NCBI GenBank assembly: GCA_002197995.1
Contig: NGZR01000003.1
Span: 5,208,001 to 5,272,000 of the forward strand
DNA length: 64,000 nt
Origin: Gaeumannomyces sp. JS-464
Taxonomy: Eukaryota; Ascomycota; Sordariomycetes; Magnaporthales; Magnaporthaceae
Direction: 5' to 3'
Part shown: in pieces, positions 11,463 to 21,961 of the stretch
Position numbering within the stretch: position 1 is the stretch's first letter
Layout: each line of letters begins with the position of its first letter
Translations under genes and position numbers: made by a program
Notes under the pieces: generated by a model
Databases searched by the model: none
What the model saw: only the letters and a program-made list of their open reading frames with translations
Told to the model about the DNA's origin: nothing

Positions 11463-11671
11463 GCTGAGATTTTATGCGGTTTTGACCGACCCCTGGTTCG
11501 GTGTTTGGGCTAAGAGGATCGCATTCGAGGCTTGATTAGGGGCGACGTCACCGCTGCACGCGAGCGAGGGAGCACCTGGAGATGAAACCACCTAGTAAAA
11601 TAATAATTTCGAACAGAAGAGGAGCCGGCAGCCCATTGAATTGATCGTGGGGCAACGAGCGTGGCGGCTTT

Positions 11672-11920
11672 TCATGGGGCTTTAGACGACTCCAGCCTCG
11701 AGTGCGCCCGGCGTGTAGGGAGGAGGCAGGAGGGGGTCGCTTCGCGAGGCGCGGTGGGAGCTGCGGCTGCTGCTCTTAGCCTCGCGCGCACTTCGTAAAG
11801 GATGCCGACCTGCAGCCACAAGTACAGCACTATGAGCCCGACTATCACTCCTCCGACCAAGGACCAGAAATAAAGAACGAACGCGGCCAGACCCCAGGGG
11901 CTGATAGAACCTTCACCCAT
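11672..11920 (-). CDS. Small single-pass membrane protein, unrecognised
   Basis: 82 codons from the ATG at 11920. The N-terminus MGEGSISPWGLAAFVLYFW runs into one strongly hydrophobic stretch (about residues 9-40), followed by a basic, alanine-rich tail. The hydrophobic helix and clean start suggest a real small membrane protein, and several ascomycetes have similar uncharacterised ones. There is no domain to name and it could be a chance frame. It shares a short divergent-free gap of 209 bases with the ceramidase-like gene on the same strand. Confidence 0.45.
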   Translation of the reverse strand: MGEGSISPWGLAAFVLYFWSLVGGVIVGLIVLYLWLQVGILYEVRARLRAAAAAPTAPREATPSCLLPTRRAHSRLESSKAP

Positions 11921-12150
11921 TGTTTGGAAGTGGTGGGAGTGTGGCAGGCTGTGGAAAGGCTGTGTGGGAAGGTTACCGGTTTACTTCGTGCGAGTCGAGG
12001 TGGCGTCAAGTTGTCCTACCTGCCCTACCTACCTACCTACTTATATACATGACCGTTGCCCAACAAGCAGCAGCGACGTTATGAGGACCGGCCACTGCGA
12101 TCGTCGGTTGGCACGATTGGTTGGGACGGTGGGCACAATTGAGCCTGATG

Positions 12151-12182
12151 TACAGTGGGAGGACAAAAAAAACGCCCAACCC
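12151..12182 (+). repeat. Left terminal inverted repeat of the Tc1/mariner element
   Basis: 32 bases starting TACAGTGGGAGGACAAAAAA. They pair with 13591-13622 on the opposite strand with only two mismatches (positions 7 and 10). The leading TA is the target-site duplication. Confidence 0.88.
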
Positions 12183-12244
12183 TCTCAACCCCACCAATTC
12201 AACCCAAATTTTTTCCCTATCGCGTCCCAACCACCACACTTCAA

Positions 12245-12914
12245 ATGGCACCCATTCCGTCATCTCCGGTCAAAAAAGCAAAATTCAAGCATTCCTCGCC
12301 TGCCCTGCGATCCAGGATTTTCGGGAGGTACTCCGCCGGCCAGCCCGCGCGTGGCGTCGCGTACAAAGAAGGAGTTAGCGAGGTGCACGTCCGCGGGTCG
12401 TAAAGAGATATTTATCCTAGCAAAATGGGGTTTCCCGACCCGGCCGTAACCGGCCATCCGTGCTAAATAAACGCGCTAAACGAGCGATTATACGTACTAT
12501 TACTATTAATCCTTTTTATTTACTAGCAAAAGTCGTTTTAATTTCGTGCCCAGAGGTGTTAACTCGCACGGTAGCTCGATACCTTAAAACATAAGGGGTT
12601 TAACATTACCTCGCCGTTACGCGCCCGTTTTTTACCGAGGAAATCGCCATTAAACGCCTCGCTTTTGCTACTCGTTATATTGGTAAAGATATTAGGTTTT
12701 AGCGCACAATCGTCTTTACGGACGAAAGCACTATTAATAAAGGGGCTGGTTTTTGGAAGGGTTGGGTATTCCGCCCCTAAGGTTAGTTTACCTACCAACT
12801 TTAACCTTTTATTTTTCGCTTAATTTTTAACTAATTTGTTTTAAATTAGGGACTTTAGCACTTAATCCTCGGTTTGTTTAAGCCTGCTATCGCAGTGGTC
12901 GTTTTTCCTAAATG

Positions 12915-12959
<45 letters not shown>

Positions 12960-13452
12960 GGGGGGGGGGGGGGGGGGGGGGGGGGAGATAACGTGGCAAA
13001 GAAAAACCTCCCTAATCCCTTTTAACAAGGACCCCAAAGCAAAAAAAGGCGGCGTCACGGCAGGCGTTTACCTCGAGACTCTCGCAAAGCATTTACCTAC
13101 TATTTGGGAGCCTGGATATACGTTTATACAGGATAACGCCCCTATTTACAACGCGAAAAAAGTCCGAAGGTGGCTACGGGAGGAAGCCTTCCGCACGCTC
13201 GACTGGCCCCCTTATTCCCCTAACCTAAACCCTATCGAAAACCTTTGGAAATTGCTTAAAGAACGCATTTGCAAGCAGTATCCTCACTTGGCTACTGCTC
13301 CTAAAAACGCACGCACGCTGGACGAACTTGTGGCCGCTGCAAAGGCCGTTTGGGAAGGCTTTAAAAAGGACTTGATCAATAACTTGATCGAGTCCGTGTC
13401 CCGCCGTTTACAGGCCGTTATCGACGCACAAGGGTGGTATACCAAATATTAA
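12245..13452 (+). pseudogene. Tc1/mariner transposase (DD34E), broken
   Basis: Probable start at 12245 (MAPIPSSPVKKAKFKHSS). The following helix-turn-helix part is unreadable in one frame. Recognisable coding resumes with IKRLAFATRYIGKDIRF, an in-frame TAG, then RTIVFTDESTINKGAGFW. After the poly-G tract the frame from about 12990 to 13452 is clean: GGVTAGVYLE, FIQDNAPIYNAKKVRRWLRE, PPYSPNLNPIENLWKLLKE and a C-terminal tail to the stop. The TAG stands where a tryptophan codon is plausible, which would fit a G-to-A change such as repeat-induced point mutation, but one site proves nothing. Confidence 0.82.
12920..12985 (+). repeat. 66-nt poly-G tract (one A interruption)
   Basis: 39 G, one A at 12959, then 26 G, inside the transposase between the first and second catalytic Asp codons. 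It adds a meaningless poly-glycine to the frame. It could be a true expanded homopolymer or an assembly artefact. Confidence 0.9.
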
Positions 13453-13590
13453 TTAGGTTGACAGATAGCCCTTTTAATAATGTATTTCTGGTGCAAATTT
13501 CTATGCGAATTGCATTTGTTTGGGCCCAGGGCGGTCTTCCAAAGTAGAAGGGTTGGATTTACCCCTGGCCGTTTTATTTGGTGTGGTGCG

Positions 13591-13622
13591 GGGTTGGGCG
13601 TTTTTTTTGTCCACCTACTGTA
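13591..13622 (-). repeat. Right terminal inverted repeat of the Tc1/mariner element
   Basis: Its reverse complement begins TACAGTAGGTGGACAAAAAA and continues ACGCCCAACCC, as in the left repeat. It ends in the TA at 13621-13622. Confidence 0.88.
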
Positions 13623-14153
13623 ACAGCTTGGAGGACTGCGCCAAGCTGCAGGGACCGCAGCCCATGGCGCTGGTTAGGCCCAAATGTGCCAGAATTTCAC
13701 CTATCTGGGTCCTGGGTATCAGCGAGCAGGCAAGGGCGGAGGCCCCGAACAACAAATGAACAAGGATGTAAGGACCCCTAAATTTATGCGTGAGATTTGA
13801 GCCCATGGGGGCTGACGGTAGACAGTGTATGCACGGTTTGCCGTCCTTCCTCGCACCCTGACCTGGCAATATACAACGCTCTTCTCGCTGCCTCCCACGT
13901 TCTTCCTGGAACTCGAACTGCCTTCCAAACTTTTTGTCCCTTCCTGCGCTGGGGACTCTGGGTCCCTCATCGGCGACTTTTTTTTTCGTAGCTGTGGTCT
14001 CAAAGCAGAGATTGCAGTGGGAGCACCGGCGCCCACGGTTTCCAACCTACCTAGACTTTCTGTGAAGTCCTTCACAAGCCGACACCAAGAACTTGGGCCC
14101 GCGGCCTCAGAGTACCCTTTAACTTCCCCTTCAGACAAGATAAAAAGGCTACT
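13623..14153. other. Intergenic, no supported gene
   Basis: Flank between the transposon and the helicase remnant. No recognisable frame or repeat. Confidence 0.4.
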
Positions 14154-17100
14154 ATGATGCCTACCACAAGCGATGGAGATGGCGGGTCAAGCGTGAGTGC
14201 AGTAGCCCACTGACCTCACCAAACAAACGGGCGAAAAGCCACAATCACAACAGCCTCCCAGATCATGACGATGTGTACTGGCCGAGCCACAAGGACCACC
14301 ACAAGCTGCATACCTTCTATCAGCAAAAGTGGCAGGACGCCAAAATCATCGATCTTGCCGAGCTGAGGACTCTAAAGTCCAAGACGACCATGGATGGCAG
14401 CAAGATTGTCCAGGAGCTGAACTGCTGGCCCCATGCTGGGAATGTTGATGTCTCGAAGATTCTTGGTTTTGTGGTGCCAAGTTGGTACCACAAGGAACCT
14501 GACGCGGACAAGAGGTTCCCCCGCAAGCGCGTGACACGGCCATCGGCGTGGAGGACCAGTGCCCAAGGCGTCAAGGATGCCAAACAGCGGGTCGGTGGGC
14601 AAAACTGGGCCTACGCATTCGAGCCGGGCTTTATAGGTGCCGGGTGTATGCGCAGTCCTCGAGTACAAGGACGTCCAGGCTCTGGCCCAGCACACCGACA
14701 CCGATGGTAAGCTATCCCCTGAACCACCTGATTTGGCCCCGGGGGCACAAAACATGGTTTCATGCTAACAAACTACAGTCCCCCAATCTATGGAGCTGCG
14801 AATACGGCCAGGCTCGCAGGGCATCTCCGCTTCACCAGCTACGAGAAAGTGTACAAAGTCATCCCCGGACTTTTCACCCGCAGCGACACGAAGGATCTTT
14901 TCCACGCGCTGGCTACATGTTCCGAGCCTCCCAAATCAGCCATCATGATCTGCCGCGGTGACATTCAAGACCCTGCCGCTAGGGCGGCTGCCGACAGAGC
15001 CGAGCTGGCAATCCCTGAGACTCTCGGCGCAAACTGGCTCCTTTATCTCCGGCGCATCAGGGTCGGTGGGCCAGGCAGTGCGCTGCGATACGAGATTTCC
15101 AACTCTGAGTTCTCACACGGGGGCTATCACATCGACACCTGGTTCCAGGCCATAGTTGCCTGGATGTATTTTGTCGAGCGCCGCAAAGGCAAGGTTCCGC
15201 TTGACGGAAAAGTCAGGCCGAAGTTGAAGGACCAGCAGCAGCTTATCCCCTACATCTTCGACGTGGACGGCAGCGACCGCATTCTCACTGATGGGTATCC
15301 GGTGCTTGCCGAGAGCGCCATCTCGCAGTCCAATATCCGCCTGAGAAACTACCAGAGGATATTTCGCGGCCTTCAGAGCAGACGCGGCTTGCGAGAACCC
15401 AGAGGCTGCCAGCGGCCGGCTGTACAACCGATTCAAGTTCCTTCTTACACAGGACTCGTTCGCGGAGTTCCAAAGCGGCAAGCTCCGCAAGGCCAGCAGC
15501 GGCGTTGCCGCGAAGGACCGGGTCCCGCCCATGTCCCAGACCCTGCTGTCATCTATCGTGGACGCGCTTTACGACAGGCGCATGGCGCTGCCCCCACTGC
15601 AGTCCGAGGTTCCGCCCGAGGTGCTCAAGGGGCTCCCGGGGCTTTTTGGGACGGACGAGGAATTCGAGGCATACCTCGCCACACAGGGGTCGCTCCTCTA
15701 AGCTTCTGTTACTAGCGGGGAGCTGCCTCACGAGACTGAAGAGGATTGCCGAGACAGGATCATCCGGGAGACCTTGCGTTGCTATGCCCTGTCAAGCACC
15801 GCGAGGAAGGGCCATCCCCTGTCCAAGCAGTGGACGGACGCGCTGGCGCTCATCAAGGCCATCGAGCACAATGGTGCTTATAGGCATGACCTGCCAGACG
15901 AGGGGGGCGTCCTCGACGGCGAGGCGTTGGATGGCACTCGTTACGGCAGAGAGAAGTTCGAGGAGACTTACGCCTGGGCTTCCTTTTCTACCCAAAGCCC
16001 GAGCGGTCGGTATTTTCTCCCGCACTAGCTGATCGGCATGGATTTCAACTTCCGCTTTCCGCATCAAGCCCTGGTTTGCGCCAACAGGCCTCGACCCGGT
16101 TAAACATTCCGCTCTCATAGTTAACCACGTATCTGCAGATGCTTACATCATCCATCGCTTGGAGCGGTCGTCTATCGGGTCATGGCTGCTGGCAAACGAC
16201 GTCGGGTCCGGGAGGACCATGATTTATGGCCAGGCCATAATGAATGGGTACCACTACCTCAAGGCAAAGGCAGAGCATAAGAAAATCACATGCAGCCCAA
16301 CCCTCATCTTTACGCCTGCCATCTTGGCCATCCAAACTTGGAAGGAGCTCGCAGAGAACCTTGGGGGTTTCAGGGTCTACATCCGGTACGGGCCCTCCAT
16401 TGCTCACGGGACTAACACACACCTTGCTGTCAATACACTCAATCACGACGCGTAGGAGCGTCTTATGAGAGAGTGCAGCGAGAATAAGCATGACCCAGAG
16501 ACTGCGAAGGTTGTGATCATATCGTCATACCAAACCTTTTCGGCACGCCACTCTACGAAACGGACCGGAGAGGTGTATCACAACAAATACACGTCCTTAC
16601 ACCAGCATGACACGGCCGTTTGGCGTCTGGAGAGGGATTCCGCTGCCCAGGAATGGGGTGGAGACGAGAGGGAAGAGGACATCGAGGTGGGCGACGAAGA
16701 TGGCGATGCAGACTTTCCCGGCGGCAACCCGGCTGATTGTCCACCAATCAACAAGGCGGACCTCAAACATGACAAACAGTATGTTCTTACCCAGCTATAT
16801 TTACAGCCAAGGGCTCCGAACGCGCTAACCGTCCATCCTACAGAGGCGTGTACACCCTCGGCGTCAGTGGCAAGAAGCAGTACCATGGCGAATGGGTTCG
16901 CAAACATGTTAGCCGAATCGAGCTCTGCATATCCAGTCATAAAATCGCACTCGATCGCGTGATCGCGGACGAGGCGCAGTTTCTTCGCAACCCAGACGCC
17001 ATTCTCCGCAGGGTGTTTCGACTGATCCCGACTCGACACCGTGGCTTTTGCACCGCAACTCCCACAATCAACCGGATGACAGATATCCTGGGGTTTGTGG

Positions 17101-19237
17101 GCATGATTTGGGATCTGGCAGATCTCAAAATCACCCGTCCCCCCTCTGTTACGCTGGAAGATCTTCAGCGGCCAGACTACACTCCAGCCGACGTTGGCCC
17201 GGACTCATGGTTCGGCACAGGCACACCTGACAAGCAGAAACGTGAGCTGAGCGAATTCGCAAGGCTCGGTTTCAAGTACTGGTTGCTGGCGCCAGACTCC
17301 ATGGCCAGCATGTCCGACCGAGGCGCCCCTGACCAATTCTCTCAGATGCTCTTCAAGGCAACCGAAATCTTTACACTGCGCCGGGGGATGGATACGATGC
17401 TGACGCTCCCAAACGGCACACGGGTTTGCCCTCGCGAGGCGATTCCTCGGTCCAGGCTGACCAATGAGGAGGTCAGGTTCGACATTCGTGGCGATGAGGT
17501 GTCCACGGAAACCAACGATATTCTCCGAAATGCCGAATTCGTAAACGACGATACCGAAGGGGGCGAACCGGCAGTGTCCAGTGACGACGACCGAGAGCCG
17601 GGCACCGGGATGTCGATAGCCCTCATTCGCGCCGTGACCCTTATGGCCTCAGATTTCAATGCTTGGCTCATGCTGCACACGCCTGACGAGATGCGAGACA
17701 TGGACCCGGAGGTTCTGGCCACATCGACGCAGTCCTGTTTGGCGGCTGCAGGCGTGGAACTCCCCAAGAGGCGCTATACGAAACGGCAGGTCGAGAGGGC
17801 CATTCTGAAGAAGGACGATGGCGCGTCAGCGTAGCTTGGTTTCAAGCTGGTGGACATGATCGATGCAGTTTCTTCGGACGGGCCACTCTCCTGGATCTTC
17901 ACCACTCTTGTCGACGACCCAGACATCGTAACTCCGTCTACCCGGCCGGAGATGGTGTACTTCTCGCTTTTCAAGTCGCCTCTCTTCCTCCGCATCACCC
18001 AGCTTGTGCTCCAATACCACAAGCAGGGACAGCGGGTCTTGATCATAGTTGGCTTGCCATGGGTCCAGCTGTAAGTCTTCGGTCTCGTTTCATGCCCGCT
18101 GGTTTTGCGCCCCTGCGCTTATTATGCCTTTTGCTAACACGCAGTCTGGGGTCCTGACTGCCACCCTCCGGAAGGCGAGCTTCAGGGTGGCCACCATTCG
18201 GTCCAGTACCCCTCCCATCTAGCGGGAGCGTATCAAGGACGATTGGAACCCCGAAACCTCGGAGCTTGATGCCTGTGTCTTGGACATGAGCATCTGCAGT
18301 GCGGGCTTGAACCTCCACCTCAGCTGTGCTCGGGGGATAATCGCCTGTCCCACCTGGAACCACGACACAGTGATCCAGGCACTCGGGCGGCTGAACCGCG
18401 TCAACCAGGAGGACAAGGTGATCTGGCACCATCTGCACGTCGCGGACAGCATTTTCCCTTGGACGGAATACAAGTGCGACCAAAAGGTATGAGGAATCGC
18501 CTGTATATGCCTGGCAGCCCCTTCTTAATTTTTGAACGTCGGCTTATGCACATTCCCCAGTTCATACCTGAGGTCATGGCCCATATGAGGCCGGATTCCC
18601 GCGGTCGATCACGCTTCGCGCTGTCGTGGCCATGGAGATCATCTCCATCACGTTTGGCTCGTACCCGTTCAACCACTTTGCCTGGATGGTCGAGTCCCCG
18701 CAAGCCGTCGAGGATTTCTATTCTGACCGCGCCAAGCGGATCGGCTCGTTTTACTCGAGCCTGGTGCGGATGGTCATCAACAAGAAGCCACTTACGCCCA
18801 CCGAGCAGGACACAATGGATAGGCTGGTCGACTTCATCATCCCCATCGGCCTCGCTTCCGTGGATCACGAGTACCAGGTGCAAAAGGGTGGTCGCCGTGG
18901 CCTGGACGGCAAATCCGAGCCTTTGCCGGGCGGTCTCTCGACCCCTGTCACTTAGGAGACGGTCCGCAAGATACTGGGCTGGATCGTCAAGCATCGCGGG
19001 CATTATCGCGTTCGCAAGTGGGCCAAGCCGCTGGGCATCCCAGAGAACTGGATTGCCCCGTTGGCGAATATCATGGGGAGTGAAGAACAAGGCATGTATC
19101 CTGGGGACTTCACTGAGCATAACCTCGGCGAGGAGGTTACCGCGCTGGCCGAGGCGGGTGAGGCAGTACCAGGGCTCCAGCTAGTTGGCCTGAGTTCCGA
19201 GATTTGTCCCTGGAAGGCATCAGACTTCTCGTCCTAG
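14154..19237 (+). pseudogene. SNF2-type helicase gene remnant with ~500-residue unknown N-terminal region
   Basis: About 5 kb of coding-like sequence in changing frames. The N-terminal part (14240-16020) has no known domain: DDVYWPSHKDHHKLHTFY, PPIYGAANTARLAGHLRF, PETLGANWLLYLRRIRVGG, GGYHIDTWFQAIVAWMYF. The helicase core follows: GSWLLANDVGSGRT (Walker A-like, about 16177), LIFTPAILAIQTWKEL (Ia), VIADEAQFLRNPD (motif II, DEAQ, about 16960), RGFCTATPTINRMTDILG (III), and at the end SICSAGLNLHLSCARGIIAC and QALGRLNRVNQEDKV (V/VI, about 18290-18420). The C-terminal tail runs to a TAG at 19235. At least two in-frame stops (TAA near 15699, TAG near 18953), an extra G near 14652 and several further frame changes are present. 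A GT..AG intron at about 14707-14779 is plausible. Both stops could come from CAA/CAG by C-to-T change. A second fragment of the family lies near 47 kb. Confidence 0.75.
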
Positions 19238-19246
19238 GTACCTAGG
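19233..19246. repeat. Palindrome CCTAGGTACCTAGG
   Basis: Perfect 14-bp palindrome that overlaps the stop codon of the helicase remnant. It belongs to the recurring ACCTAGGT-type motif of this window. Confidence 0.8.
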
Positions 19247-20661
19247 GTAGATCAAGGCTTTTCCATTTTGGAAGCTATTTCAGCCTTGCCAACTGGCAAA
19301 TGCCGCTTGCTGCCGGCTCAGCACACGCAGGCCCAGTCCTATATTTTGTAGCCTACATAGCTACGTAATCCCTCGATTCTTCTGTTCTCCCAGGGCGAAT
19401 TTTCCAGTTGGCTGCGTCTAGGGGCAACTCCAGCTCCGTGACTGTTCGCCAGATCACGACCATCTCGGTTCGGCCCGACGCAACAGGTCAAGATGTCGCC
19501 GCCGGCTGCCGGGGCCACTCCTGGCACAAGACGCACCCGACAGTCGCCACGTCACGCCTTGCCAAGCCCCCATCGGGAGCGACAGCCCCATCCGCCCTAC
19601 AACACTCCGCTGCGATGCACTCGGCAGTCACCGCTTTCGCGCGGTGTCGACAGAGCCCTAGGCTCCTTCGGCATTGCGGGCCTCCCTTGCCACACCCTGA
19701 CCACGTCCGCACCCGGTAGAGGCCTCGTTTTTCCAAGATGTCGACGGAGCCCAGGACGCCCTCGGCCTTGCAAGACTCAACAGCCGCGCCAACGCCTAAA
19801 CGCACTCGGCAGTCCTCTCTACCTACTTAAATCGTTGTCAACAGAACCCAAGTCCTGTTCCAGGTCGTAGACTCGACTGCCACACCCGGCCCCGCCCGGA
19901 AGCGGCAGTCCTCTGGCCTCGGGAAGTGGCGACTACACCCAGGCATCTCCTAGGCATACCTGCTCGCCTAGAACACGGTGCTGGGTAGCAACGGGTCAGC
20001 CTGCATGACCCAGATCTGGGCCGAGTGGTATGGTCGCGCGGGAACTTGAGCCTTGGTGTAAGCGTCGAGGCGGACGCATCAGCCCCGGCGGCCTCAGCCC
20101 ATGCGCGCTCGTCAACAGCGTCAAGAAACGCGGACAAATGGGCCATGAATGTGAGCTCCTTGGAGCCGATCGGTACGTTGGGGTTGATGTCGCCGGGTCC
20201 CCAAGAACGCAGACATGATTTGGACCAATTGATCTTGGCGAGGCCGACGCTCTTCCCCATGCACCGAGGGGCGGCGCACATGGGGCGGCACCACGGCTCC
20301 TTCGTGGAGCGGCAACCCTTGCCGGTGGAAAGGCGGCTTTACTGGCGTGGTACGGTACTCAAAGTCGACTCGCGCGCCTGCTGCGATTGCGGCTTTGAAT
20401 CGCTCGGTCATTCGAGCGCGAACGGAGGCTGTCACTGCCCGGCCGTGTTGGACGTGGTGGAGGACAGCGATATGATGACGGAGGCCTGGTAGGAGAAGCC
20501 TGTGAGGTAGCTGTAGTGGCTTTAACGGGTGCTGTCACGGGTTACACAGTCGCTTGGTAGGGAAATAGGTAGTGATGCAGGGCAGCTCTTGTAAGGAACC
20601 GCATACTCGGTGTCGAGCCGCAGCTGCATCATCATGGGGTCGGAGGCTGCACCAAAGAAGC
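19238..20661. other. Intergenic with Arg/Ser/Pro-rich repeated peptide frames, unresolved
   Basis: No gene I can support. The plus strand between 19490 and 19910 encodes, in shifting frames, recurrent short units of the form TP..[KR]R.RQSS (TPGTRRTRQSP, TPKRTRQSS, TPGPARKRQSS), as if an old repeat-rich coding region had broken up. On the minus strand 19838-20281 an open frame contains GPGDINPNVPIGSKELTFMA and HLSAFLDAVDERAWAEAAGA, which look protein-like but match nothing I know. Confidence 0.3.
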
Positions 20662-20780
20662 ACATACGACCATACCCACTGGAATATACGGGATCCCGTC
20701 TGCTCTCCCCTAGTCAAACCAGTGAGGGCCGAACTAGTACTCAGGTGGGTGACCACTGGGGAATCCTCGGTGTTGTATGT
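20662..20780 (+). rRNA. 5S ribosomal RNA
   Basis: 119 nt, the exact length of sordariomycete 5S rRNA, starting ACATACGACCATACCCACTG and ending TGTTGTATGT. The two ends form the 9-bp helix I (one G-U pair). The conserved GGGATCCCGTC, AGTGAGGGCC (internal promoter C-box region) and GGGTGGGTGACCAC are in place. A run of seven T from 20780 is the RNA polymerase III terminator. The single dispersed copy matches the scattered 5S arrangement known in Neurospora-like fungi. Some positions differ from the Neurospora major type as I remember it, so it may be a minor isotype, but nothing suggests a pseudogene. Confidence 0.92.
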
Positions 20781-20786
20781 TTTTTT
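20780..20786 (+). terminator. Pol III oligo-T terminator of the 5S gene
   Basis: Seven T immediately at the 3' end of the 5S rRNA, the usual RNA polymerase III stop. Confidence 0.8.
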
Positions 20787-20994
20787 GCTACTTTTGCTGG
20801 CACTTGATGCAAAGAATACAAGGGGCAACACGAGGTCTAGTTTTTAAAATATACGGCACGAACTTCAATACGGCTCTTGAGTGTTAAAAGGTGTATCCCA
20901 CATCGAAGGTATTAATTTAATCTTAAACAAGATCGCTCTGCATCTCACAACCTCCAGATCGGTGTCCTCGCCGTTGCATCTTATACATCACGTA

Positions 20995-21961
20995 CTAGTC
21001 GAGATTGGTCCTTTCCGATGGACTTGCTCCGGCCTTGATGTTGAACCGCCGTGAAGCCCCAAACTTTTGCGACTTGCGGAGAGCCTCAGACAAGAGACCC
21101 ATTTCCTGCGCCCAGGAACCCGTCGCAACCCAAGCAAAGAGCCTCCAGCGAAGTCGCGCCCACCAAGTCCACCATTCTGGGACGTGGAAGTTATGCATGC
21201 CGGCGTACTCAAAGTACCGCGGATAGAAGCCAGCTTCATCCCAGTCAACCACCCAAAGATGGCGGGCGGTTTTCGAGGATGAGGTTGCGTGGAGCAAGGT
21301 CGGTATGGGTAAACACGTTCTGGGTCGTGTTTGAGAGGCCCACGACAGGACTAATGGTGCTCCTCGACTGTCTTGCGAGACTCCTGGCGGAAAGAGACGA
21401 AGCTGTTCCAGAAATTGATGACAGAGGGGATGGCGGCGGGCGGAGAATGGGGTGGTATGCCCCAGTACTCTTCAAGCCAAAGCGATCGGCAGGTGCCGGT
21501 CCCCAGTGACCCGGCAGTGGGACTCGTGACACGGCGCATGCGTTGGACCATGGCACGGAGCTGGATTGCGAGCCGAATGGTGTGGACGATGCCGAGCGTA
21601 TGCCAGACTTCCATGGGGTTTGGCCACAGATTCGCGTTTGCACACACCCTATGCAATCCTCAACCTTGAGGAACCGCTTCATGAGAGGGACACGCAATCC
21701 CAAAGATGCCGCCTTTGAGAAGGCGCATCGTGCATCCTCAAATTCCGGCCCATCGTATCGTTTGGCGACGTAATTGTCGCAGATTTCTACCACGGCTTTG
21801 AAGGGACCGTTCTGGGGCCGGATCCTCCGCGCTTCAACAATTCGCCACGCGAGCTCGTCGTCTGACGACGCTTCGACAGCGCAGCAAATAGAGCATTGCT
21901 GTGTGTTCGGCACACACATGACGACTTGGAAGGGATTGGAAGGGGTAGGTTTTGGATACAA
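20995..21961 (-). CDS. Aminoglycoside phosphotransferase (APH)/kinase-like protein, frame broken
   Basis: Protein-kinase-like fold of the fungal phosphotransferase enzyme family (PF01636). It begins MYPKPTPSNPFQVV and continues AVVEICDNYVAKRYDG (nucleotide-binding lobe). The catalytic loop THTDLAPRNLILEN (HxD..N) is followed by WVVDWDEAGFYPRYFEYAGM (DxD metal motif). Three single-base shifts break it: a missing C in the CCCC run near 21618, an extra T near 21347 and an extra C near 21264. Correcting all three gives 322 codons in one frame. The natural substrate is unknown; fungal members are not known to confer antibiotic resistance. Three lesions in under 1 kb make true gene decay more likely here than in the single-indel genes, though not proven. 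Confidence 0.72.

Larger units (their letters stand above)
12151..13622 (+). mobile_element. Tc1/mariner-type DNA transposon, degenerate
   Basis: A 1472-bp element bounded by inverted repeats. The first 32 bases (TACAGTGGGAGGACAAAAAA onward) match the reverse complement of the last 32 with two mismatches, and both ends carry the expected TA duplication. The interior has a Tc1-like transposase with the DD34E pattern: FTDEST near 12716, FIQDNAP near 13126, and SPNLNPIENLW 34 residues later. It is non-functional as it stands, with frame changes, an in-frame TAG before the first Asp, and a 66-nt poly-G tract between the first two catalytic Asp. The 5' third is GC-rich and the middle AT-rich. Confidence 0.9.

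Noticed and set aside
9825..11513. 562-codon plus-strand ORF opposite the ceramidase-like gene
   Set aside because: It mirrors a GC-rich coding strand, has no recognisable motif, and the minus frame carries clear family signatures.
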